This document shows, in pieces, positions 57,450 through 64,000 of a stretch of DNA of 64,000 nucleotides. The stretch lies in contig NZ_CP012036.1 in assembly GCF_001298445.1 (NCBI RefSeq), forward strand, positions 1,925,263 to 1,989,262, given 5' to 3'. The DNA comes from Nostoc piscinale CENA21 (GTDB lineage: Bacteria; Cyanobacteriota; Cyanobacteriia; Cyanobacteriales; Nostocaceae). Position 1 is the stretch's first letter, and each line of letters opens with the position of its first letter. A program made the position numbers and the translations under genes. The notes beneath the pieces were generated by a model. The model had not been told where the DNA came from and did not search any database. It saw only the letters and a program-made list of their open reading frames with translations.

Positions 57450-58251
57450 CACGCAATAGTTCAATGTCCATTCGTTCGTCAATTACACCAAAGAAACCCA
57501 GACGCGGATGGGGAATATTTGCTTGCTCTGCTGGTTCTGCAATCTTTCTGGCTTGGCCAAAGTGGGCGACATCTACACTGCTGGGAAAAGCATAAACATT
57601 GGGGTGTTGGTTGACTTTACTTTCATAAAGGCTTTGCCCGCCTGTAAATACTAAGTCTGCACGGCGGAATAATTCTGCTTCATAGTTCTTTAATTTAGGC
57701 GGTGCGCCTTGAAATGCAGATAATTCATCCATGCAATCGTAAACAATTGCTTGGGGTTGCAAGTGATTAGTAAAGGCGATCGCCATTGGTGTATAGTACC
57801 AACAAATATAATTGCTGATGTTTTGTTCAGCAAATAGTCTATCGATTAACATCCGTAAATCTGCATTAATGCTTTCTTCACTTAAATGGTCTGGTAGATG
57901 TGGTACAACAACAACTACACCGCTATCATCTTGACTAATATCAAGCCGCCCTAAACAATCTTTGCTAAAAATTGGCTCCTCAATAAAATATACATGCCTT
58001 CCTTGGGCAAAGCGACTTAAAAGATGTTGGGGTCTTTGATAGACAAAATTCCATCGCAAATGAGATAGGCAAACTATATCAGGTGTATCAACTTTGTTTT
58101 TTTGATATTCTTTTTTACTAGCAGATAAATCAGGTGGTGATATACTTAAAGCTTGTTTTTTTGATAATTCTGATAAGTTTGTTTCATTCAATTCCGGTGA
58201 TTTTAGATGATTGAAACTATTAACTTTAATTCTAGATTTCTTTTGTGTCAT
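57450..58251 (-). pseudogene. Glycosyltransferase-like protein, C-terminus removed at IS1
   Basis: About 267 native residues of a protein resembling GT-B-type glycosyltransferases of polysaccharide loci. It shows DIVCLSHLRWNFVYQRPQHL, HVYFIEEPIF, then YDCMDELSAFQGAPP and RRADLVFTGGQSLYESK, and PHPRLGFFGVIDERMDIELL. The frame then enters the IS1 end and stops at 57427. The C-terminal nucleotide-sugar-binding half is absent. The first ~50 residues are polar and extra to the domain. Function is lost unless the N-domain acts alone. Confidence 0.8.
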
Positions 58252-58922
58252 ATTTCCAACAACTAGATTTATATTTTGTAACCAAGTAAAAAATTGCCAA
58301 CAACATCGGCAAATAAAAGGATAAAGCTTTAACTATTTGTTTACTGCTGAGTCATAAAATAGTTAAATACATATCTCTGCAATTAATTTGTAGATACTGC
58401 ATATCTTCTTATTAATACCTAATAATAAATAGTTTTTATTATCTATACTTCTGCCTATGGATACATAGTTTGATTTGTATCTTAAAAACTATCATTTAAA
58501 TTAGTAAATAAATTAAATATTTTATGAGTACTCTAATAAATAAAACAAAATACCTAATATTAGATAGTTTAAATTTTATATTTAATTTTTTCTTGTATTT
58601 TAGCTAACAATTACTTGTAAAATATCTGCCTTACTCTTGAGAGATGTGAATGTTAGGCATCCCTAGTAATGTACTGATTGTCATAGCACTGTTAGCTAGT
58701 ATTTGTGATGCAAGTTTTTAGTTATGCGAAATTTACTTAACTTACTATCACATAAGTATCCTGAATTGGGGCAAGCTCAACAATATGAAAAGGATAGTAT
58801 GATTATTTAAGAAGTTTAAAATACGGTTCGGTTAACAAGTTTACCTATTGAAGTGAGCAGCGAAACAAGAAGAATCAATAATCAGGATTGTCCCTTCACT
58901 AACAGCATTGCCAAAAATAACT
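58252..58922. other. 671-bp AT-rich intergenic region, no gene seen
   Basis: Spacer between the truncated glycosyltransferase gene and the end of galK. It is very AT-rich, with only a 28-codon frame near 58724-58810 that I do not consider coding. It probably holds the promoter of the glycosyltransferase gene. Confidence 0.45.
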
Positions 58923-60002
58923 TTAGGCTGCATCATTCATCTCAAAGTTAGGAACTAAAATTTTCCCTGTATAACCTGCATTTTTATATTGCTCAAGAAC
59001 TTGAGTGGCAGCTTTTTCTTTGCCTAATGCTACCAACGCCACACAAGCACCCCCAAAACCTGCACCTGTTAGCCTTGCACCAAATACGCCTGGAGTTTTC
59101 TGAAGAATTTCTACCAATGTATCCAAGGCTGGCACAGAAACTTCATAATCATCCCGCAAACTAGCATGAGATGCGTTCATCAACTCGCCAAAACGCTCAG
59201 GTGTTACTCCTTGCACAACTTCCAAGACACGATTATTTTCTGTCACGACATGACGAGCGCGGCGGTTTAATGGTTCTGGTAATGTTTCTGTCACTTGAGG
59301 ATCAGCGATGTCTCTGAGTGCCTTAACTCCTAGCAAGTGCGCTGTTTCCTGACACTCTGCTCGACGTTGGTTATACCCGCTAATTGCTAGGGTGCGGGGT
59401 ACACCACTATCTATAACTAAAATCTTTGTTTTGTTGGGTAAAGGAAGTAAACGACGTTCTAAAGTTCGGGTATCCAAAAACAAAATATGTTGAGTGTCAG
59501 CCAGACTAGAAGCCATTTGATCCATAATGCCGCATTGTACACCTGCATAGTGAATTTCTGCTTGTTGGGCAAGTTGAGCAATTTCCACATCATCTATTGG
59601 GAGGTGCAAAAGTTGGCGACTTGCTTTTAGTGTTGCGACTTCTAAAGCTGCACTGCTAGATAATCCAGAACCCATCGGAACCGATGAGTGGACGTACACA
59701 TTCAGCGAAGGAACAGTGTAGCCTGCTTGTTTTAAAACTTCAATACAACCAAAAATATAACTAGCAAATCCAGAAGGACTATGATTAATATCTAAAATAC
59801 TGACACGCTCTTGAAGATTTTCTGAATAAAAATGATGTTGTCCATCATCACTCAAACTCAGCTGTATCGTTGTTTGTTGAGGAATTGCTGTTGGCAGAAC
59901 AAAACCATCGTTGTAGTCGGTATGTTCGCCCAGTAAATTCACTCTTCCCGGTGCGTTAGCTTGCGTTTCTGGAAGTTTACCAAATACGTGTTGAAAATTC
60001 AT
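58923..60002 (-). CDS. galK: Galactokinase
   Basis: A GHMP-family kinase that phosphorylates galactose at C1 with ATP, the first step of the Leloir pathway. It has the galactokinase signature PGRVNLLGEHTDYNDGFVLP, the ATP loop MGSGLSSSAALEVA, the catalytic CGIMDQMAS and the C-terminal GARLTGAGFGGACVALV motif. The 359-residue length is normal. No galT or galE is adjacent. The nearest gene upstream is the M24-like gene 95 bp away, so co-transcription is possible. Confidence 0.94.
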   Translation of the reverse strand: MNFQHVFGKLPETQANAPGRVNLLGEHTDYNDGFVLPTAIPQQTTIQLSLSDDGQHHFYSENLQERVSILDINHSPSGFASYIFGCIEVLKQAGYTVPSLNVYVHSSVPMGSGLSSSAALEVATLKASRQLLHLPIDDVEIAQLAQQAEIHYAGVQCGIMDQMASSLADTQHILFLDTRTLERRLLPLPNKTKILVIDSGVPRTLAISGYNQRRAECQETAHLLGVKALRDIADPQVTETLPEPLNRRARHVVTENNRVLEVVQGVTPERFGELMNASHASLRDDYEVSVPALDTLVEILQKTPGVFGARLTGAGFGGACVALVALGKEKAATQVLEQYKNAGYTGKILVPNFEMNDAA

Positions 60003-60097
60003 AACTTTTTAAAAGCTGATATTTGAATTCTGCCTAACCTAAAACAAAAAATGATGTATTGGTTAATAAATATTTGGAAATGTATTTGAATTATTTT

Positions 60098-61207
60098 TCA
60101 AATTTCTAAAGGCACTGCACGCAATCTTCCCTCCACCTCAACATTAGGAAAGTTAGGGTCAAAAGTTAGGTTTTCTAGCTTTTCATCTTTGAGAATGACA
60201 AAAGTATCTTCAATTTTTGCTCCTGGTAAACTAGGATTCCAAGCAATAGCCTTATTTTCTGTCAAAGCTTCCGTTGTATGTGGATTTGCCACAATTTCTC
60301 GCGCTAGATAGCCTGTGGTTCCTCCTTGATGATGTTCACGGATAGCATTAGCAAAACCATGCCGTTTATAAGCTTGAGCTAGTGCATAATAAACTGCGTC
60401 GAGTGTCATTCCAGGCTGCGATGCGGATAGGGCTTTGGCTTCTATTTCTCGCACATGACGATGTAATTCGGCCTCTTCTTTTGCAAGGCTACTAAAACAA
60501 ACAAAGCGAGTTAAGTTCGCATACAAACCATATCCTCTCGCGCAAAATACCAGCATTGCTTGTCGCCCTATTGGTTCTTCAGTCGGGGTAGCATGGCGAT
60601 ACAAGGGTAAGCGTCTGTCTCCCGCTACTAGTGTTAACGCTGGATGCAAACCTCTAGCCCATAACGCTTCTGCACCTGCACCTGCTAATTGATATTCTGT
60701 CCAGGTAGGTTGCGCGGCTTTTAATACCTCTGTCATCGCTGCACTGGCTTTTTGTCCAACTTGGCGATATCGTTCTAGCTCAGTGGGCATTAGTACTCGT
60801 TTATAAGCCTGTAGAGAGGGTGGTATTGGTTGCTCTTGGGAAGTAGGGCGTACGCGCTTCGCGTTGTCGCAGACATCGCTTATAACTTCCCCGCCAGCAG
60901 TCGCTTCCCGAACAAAACTCTCACGCGCCCCAGCATCAGCCCAAGGATTAATATGCAGCTTAAAATTACTAGGTAATTCCTCATCTATGAGGCGTTGCGC
61001 CTCAATTTCATCTGTTAATATCCACGCATCTTGGCCTGTAACTAACACTTCTGCTACGCCAGTTTCAGCAGTCAACAAGACAGTGTTAGAAGCACCACCA
61101 GTAGCCCAAGCAAACCAATCTGTACCACGTAGGCGCACACCTTCTACTTCCGTTTGAGACAGAGTTTCCCTGATTAACCCCAGTTTTACGGAGACTTCTT
61201 CGTTCAT
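60098..61207 (-). CDS. M24-family peptidase homologue, metal ligands degenerate
   Basis: A 369-residue protein with the pita-bread (Xaa-Pro aminopeptidase/creatinase-like) fold, made of a creatinase-like N-terminal domain and a C-terminal domain from about residue 135. EHHQGGTTGY provides the His and KIEDTFVI one Glu. The segment that normally supplies two Asp metal ligands reads CARGYGLYANLTRFV, with neither Asp, so classical dimetal peptidase activity is doubtful. A short palindromic repeat (CGTACGCGCTTCGCG, near 60850-60865) is embedded in the coding frame. The substrate is unknown. Confidence 0.8.
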   Translation of the reverse strand: MNEEVSVKLGLIRETLSQTEVEGVRLRGTDWFAWATGGASNTVLLTAETGVAEVLVTGQDAWILTDEIEAQRLIDEELPSNFKLHINPWADAGARESFVREATAGGEVISDVCDNAKRVRPTSQEQPIPPSLQAYKRVLMPTELERYRQVGQKASAAMTEVLKAAQPTWTEYQLAGAGAEALWARGLHPALTLVAGDRRLPLYRHATPTEEPIGRQAMLVFCARGYGLYANLTRFVCFSSLAKEEAELHRHVREIEAKALSASQPGMTLDAVYYALAQAYKRHGFANAIREHHQGGTTGYLAREIVANPHTTEALTENKAIAWNPSLPGAKIEDTFVILKDEKLENLTFDPNFPNVEVEGRLRAVPLEI

Positions 61208-61322
61208 AGGAAAAACACAGATAGATACAAATAATTATCAAATTCATCTGTGTCGTTCTGCGTCTGTCTGAGGGTTTGAAATAAGATTTTTTGGTACAAA
61301 TCTTTTAGCATAGGGAGAATGC

Positions 61323-61871
61323 TTATTCAGAGGACTTTTGCCACCAATTTCGCAGAGGATTATTTTTTGGTGGTACGTAACGTCCTTTAATCTTAATTGC
61401 ATTGAGTACATTACTTAAAATTGAAGAATCAATTCTTTGCTCTTCTGACCAATGTTTAATTATTTCTGGGGTTGATAAAATCTGAAGATGGGAAAAATTC
61501 TTTTGAAGAAACTTGATCGCCTTGTCGTCATCAGTTGCTACTGCCCATTGTCGATGAACTGCGATCGCACAAGTTGCAGATTCGCCATCATCAAGATCAA
61601 CAGCATAGTTTACAAAAGTTTCCTCCTCATCTTCTGATTCAAAATCTACAACTTTGAGTAGACCTTGCTTAATAGCTTCCTGAAACTGAAATACAGCATC
61701 TTTATCCTCTTCCTCCAGACTTTGAAGTGTCTTTAACTCGTACTCTTGGACAACTGTAGTCACTACCACCTCAGCAGGAATAGATTTCAAGATTGCCAGG
61801 AATTGGCCTGATGCACAAAAGTTAAGAATACAACAAGCATCAAGCAGAACGTGAGAGTGAGTAATTTGCAT
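61323..61871 (-). CDS. PIN-domain protein (putative RNase/toxin)
   Basis: A 182-residue protein whose N-terminal ~145 residues fit the PIN fold: VLLDACCILNF with the first Asp, a following Glu in QEYELKTL, DDGESATCAIAVH with the central acidic cluster, and VATDDDKAIKFL with the last Asp. PIN proteins are usually metal-dependent RNases. It starts 9 bp after the XRE/IrrE-like gene. That order (regulator then PIN) is typical of toxin-antitoxin-like or defence modules. The C-terminal ~40 residues are basic. Confidence 0.8.
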   Translation of the reverse strand: MQITHSHVLLDACCILNFCASGQFLAILKSIPAEVVVTTVVQEYELKTLQSLEEEDKDAVFQFQEAIKQGLLKVVDFESEDEEETFVNYAVDLDDGESATCAIAVHRQWAVATDDDKAIKFLQKNFSHLQILSTPEIIKHWSEEQRIDSSILSNVLNAIKIKGRYVPPKNNPLRNWWQKSSE

Positions 61872-61880
61872 AACCTATCC

Positions 61881-63089
61881 TCACTTCTCACCTGTTTGCA
61901 TTTGACGCAAATCAAAATCTGTGTCTTCCTCCATCATTCCGCTTGAATGTTCGCGTAATACTTGGGCGATGCGACGGGCTTCTAAACGGTCTACATGGAG
62001 AAATTCAGCAAAACGTCCTTCAGTAATTAAACCTTGATCTAATGCTTCAATTGCTAGGTGTTGATAATGAAGTGGCATCATATCAATCCTTTGCGGGATT
62101 TGTTCTAAGCCAAGTTCCTCCTGTACCTTTCTAACTTTTAAACCTCTATCTCGTAATTTATCCCAAGTTCCTGAAGGTAGAAGTTCCATTTCCTCTAACC
62201 GATAAACTAATGCTTCTACTGAAACACCATAGTAGTGAGCTAGTGTAAATAGATTAGTCGGAGTGAATTTGCCATGTGTACGGTACATATCATTAAACCG
62301 CTTGAGCAATCCACTGGTAGGCATGAGGAAATATTTGGGGAACGTTTCTGCTAATTGTTCACTTTCAGGAAATCGTTGATATTGACCATCAAAGTGGAAC
62401 TCAGGCTTTTGCCGATGTGCCAAAAAATGCAGGTATCCATGCGCCATTGACCAGCGTCTTCGCTCCTCTGGGTGATTAGCATTGATGGCCATGCAACCGC
62501 CAACTTGCTCGTTATAGCTATAGACTTCTGAGTATTTCTGTGGCATGGGCAAATAGAAAATACGTAAACCCACATCTTGCTCTAGAATGTCTCGGAGTTG
62601 GGGAATAGGAGCATCACCTAAACCGAGCCTTTGGCGTTCTGCTACAGCTATACTCTCAGCAGCAGATTTGATGGGCATATCGGTTACTTGATACTCAAAA
62701 GGATAGTTGCGCGTTAGTGGCGCGTCCATAATTTTCTCAAGTTCTAGGTAATTCTGACATAATTCTTCTAAATCAACTATGAATGGCTCAATTTCCGCCT
62801 GTTGTTCCTGACTGCGTTGATAAACAGCCCGAAACTGTACTTCAAAAGGTTGCACAACTGGGCGTGGCCGAACAAAGTCACTCACAGAACGTCCGTACGC
62901 ACGAGCAAGTTTAATCAGTTCATTGGCTTTGAGACGACGTTCTCCTTTCTCAATTGCAATCATAGTGGTGCGTGCAGCATCAATAACCTTGGCTGCATCA
63001 GCTTGAGTCATGCCACATTTTTTACGGGCTTGTTGTAGGAGTTCTCCTAATGTCCGCAGATCGATGTTATCCAGGATGTTGGTAGCCAT
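61881..63089 (-). CDS. XRE-type regulator fused to ImmA/IrrE-like domain
   Basis: A 402-residue protein. I chose ATG 63089, preceded by GAGGGAAAA, over the upstream TTG. An XRE helix-turn-helix lies at about residues 10-70 (LGELLQQARKKCGMTQADAA). The ImmA/IrrE-like region at about 150-290 has WSMAHGYLHFLAHR where active members have HExxH, so the catalytic Glu is Gly here and the protease is probably dead. A C-terminal helical segment follows. It starts 11 bp after the QueC-like gene and precedes the PIN gene by 9 bp. Confidence 0.82.
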   Translation of the reverse strand: MATNILDNIDLRTLGELLQQARKKCGMTQADAAKVIDAARTTMIAIEKGERRLKANELIKLARAYGRSVSDFVRPRPVVQPFEVQFRAVYQRSQEQQAEIEPFIVDLEELCQNYLELEKIMDAPLTRNYPFEYQVTDMPIKSAAESIAVAERQRLGLGDAPIPQLRDILEQDVGLRIFYLPMPQKYSEVYSYNEQVGGCMAINANHPEERRRWSMAHGYLHFLAHRQKPEFHFDGQYQRFPESEQLAETFPKYFLMPTSGLLKRFNDMYRTHGKFTPTNLFTLAHYYGVSVEALVYRLEEMELLPSGTWDKLRDRGLKVRKVQEELGLEQIPQRIDMMPLHYQHLAIEALDQGLITEGRFAEFLHVDRLEARRIAQVLREHSSGMMEEDTDFDLRQMQTGEK

Positions 63090-63100
63090 AATATTTTCCC

Positions 63101-64000
63101 TCAACCTTGTTGAGATGAGACTACGTATTTACTAGATGCCTTATGATCACTGTGTTTGTTTGATAACTCAGTAGCAATATGTGATTCTACAGCATTCCAT
63201 TCGGAAACATACTTTTGATAAAGTTGAACAAGGTGACCTTGCATATCGATAAGCGATAAATTTTCTGCCGTAGCAGTGCGATCAACTATGTCATCCAGTA
63301 TTGGAAACTTTTTGGTTAGATTTTTCCAAGGTTCATCTGAGATACTTAGCAAAGAGTCAAGAGTTTTAACTTGTGCCTGCATATTCAGAAAACATAAGCT
63401 CGGCTTTTTAACTGAACGTTCTCCATGCAATACTACATAGCGAGTTTTATCTGTTATCCTACTAGCGGCAAGTGATTGTCGTCTTAAAAGACAAGAAGAG
63501 CAGTAACCACATTGAACTGGCTTTTGGCGATGTGGACTGTCACAGGACATAGTTAAAGGTGGCAAGTCGTCTCTCCCATCGTCAGCCAATGATTTGCACA
63601 TTTCGGCTTTAGTCCAAAACAGAAAGGGGTTTTTTACTTGGAACTCCTTTCCTAAAAGCTGAGAAACAACATCACTTACCTTCTGCAAAGTTAAAGGATG
63701 AACAGAACGAGAGTGATCTAGTCCTACAGCTGATTCACGGTATGGAAGGTTAATTGCTCCAATTCCGTTTTCATACAAATAAAGAACCTGTTGTCCCATA
63801 AGGTACGTACACGCAGAACCAAGGAGAGTAAAAACAACGCCCCGCGCACGAGAAAGCTTGTTTTTGTGCTGCTCACTACTAGAATCAAATCGGATTGGGA
63901 TACGAAAAAGATGACAACGCCCAGGGAAAATAGACTGAATTTCCTGATACACTCTTTCCTGGCGGGCATAGACACTATCATTACTGCCAGTTCCAAATAA
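63101..64000 (-). CDS. QueC-like protein, partial (runs off the window)
   Basis: At least 299 residues. The frame stays open past the GTG at 63952 to the window edge (LFGTGSNDSVYARQ), so the true start is outside. It resembles QueC/7-cyano-7-deazaguanine synthase-like N-type ATP pyrophosphatases: GIGAINLPYRESAVG, NPFLFWTKAEM, and a C-terminal zinc cluster CDSPHRQKPVQCGYCSSCLL. The ATP-binding N-terminal loop is not in the window. True QueC is shorter (about 230 residues), and the ~140 residues after the zinc site are extra. Together with the XRE and PIN neighbours, a defence-type QueC homologue is more likely than a queuosine enzyme. Confidence 0.72.
   Translation of the reverse strand, partial: LFGTGSNDSVYARQERVYQEIQSIFPGRCHLFRIPIRFDSSSEQHKNKLSRARGVVFTLLGSACTYLMGQQVLYLYENGIGAINLPYRESAVGLDHSRSVHPLTLQKVSDVVSQLLGKEFQVKNPFLFWTKAEMCKSLADDGRDDLPPLTMSCDSPHRQKPVQCGYCSSCLLRRQSLAASRITDKTRYVVLHGERSVKKPSLCFLNMQAQVKTLDSLLSISDEPWKNLTKKFPILDDIVDRTATAENLSLIDMQGHLVQLYQKYVSEWNAVESHIATELSNKHSDHKASSKYVVSSQQG

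Noticed and set aside
56660..57457. Simple transposition of IS1 into one gene
   Set aside because: The two flanks belong to unrelated genes and no 8-14 bp target duplication is present.
1..64000. tRNA, rRNA, riboswitch or replication origin
   Set aside because: I read the gaps for cloverleaf ends, conserved loops and DnaA-box clusters and found none convincing.

Overview
The window comes from a filamentous, probably heterocyst-forming cyanobacterium of the Nostoc/Anabaena type. The evidence is the dense scatter of the HIP1 octamer GCGATCGC, heptameric short tandem repeats in the gaps between genes, a COP23-domain gene, a giant Ser/Thr-kinase/ATPase/histidine-kinase fusion, and trypsin-like proteases fused to WD40 propellers. 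No organism name, rRNA or tRNA is visible, so the genus is an inference.

Layout. Positions 1-7.2 kb hold housekeeping and small genes: cysS, the tldD/pmbA (TldD/TldE) pair, a frameshifted Uma2-family nuclease gene, an O6-alkylguanine methyltransferase gene (ogt), a membrane-protein remnant and a two-gene micro-operon. A Ser/Thr kinase follows at 7.3-8.75 kb. From 8.9 to 13.6 kb on the minus strand lies a four-gene cassette: COP23 protein, secreted trypsin-like protease, then two protease-WD40 fusions. An EF-hand gene and a roughly 1,809-residue kinase/AAA/GAF/histidine-kinase sensor lead up to the main locus.

From 51.6 kb down to 20.6 kb, all on the minus strand, is a nearly uninterrupted contractile injection system (CIS) locus of about 20 genes: sheath, tube, hub-assembly chaperone-like protein, proline-rich protein, DUF4255 tail terminator, AAA+ ATPase, a small protein, a DUF4157 putative cargo protein (split by a frame change), Afp7-like and LysM-like adaptors, a spike divided over three genes (gp27-like, gp5-like, PAAR-like), gp25-like, two large baseplate proteins, tail protein I, a 1,666-residue beta-helical fibre-like protein and two small tail-end genes. 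There is no capsid, portal, terminase or integrase, so this is a domesticated phage-tail machine of the extracellular/thylakoid-anchored CIS lineage, not a prophage. It converges stop-to-stop with the giant sensor kinase.

A second, paralogous copy of the protease/WD40/COP23 cassette sits on the far side of the CIS (52.2-56.7 kb) in the same orientation, so the CIS is bracketed by long direct repeats. The outer edge of that copy is cut by an IS1-family element at 56.67-57.45 kb, which joins a decapitated COP23 gene to a glycosyltransferase gene without its C-terminus. Beyond it lie galK, an M24-like peptidase homologue, and an operon of a QueC-like protein (running off the window), an XRE/IrrE-like regulator with a degenerate HExxH, and a PIN-domain protein.

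A recurring oddity is that five genes are each broken by exactly one surplus base. Three of these are nine-base A/T homopolymers where eight would restore a family-consistent protein. The pattern could reflect assembly error, genuine decay or transcriptional slippage.
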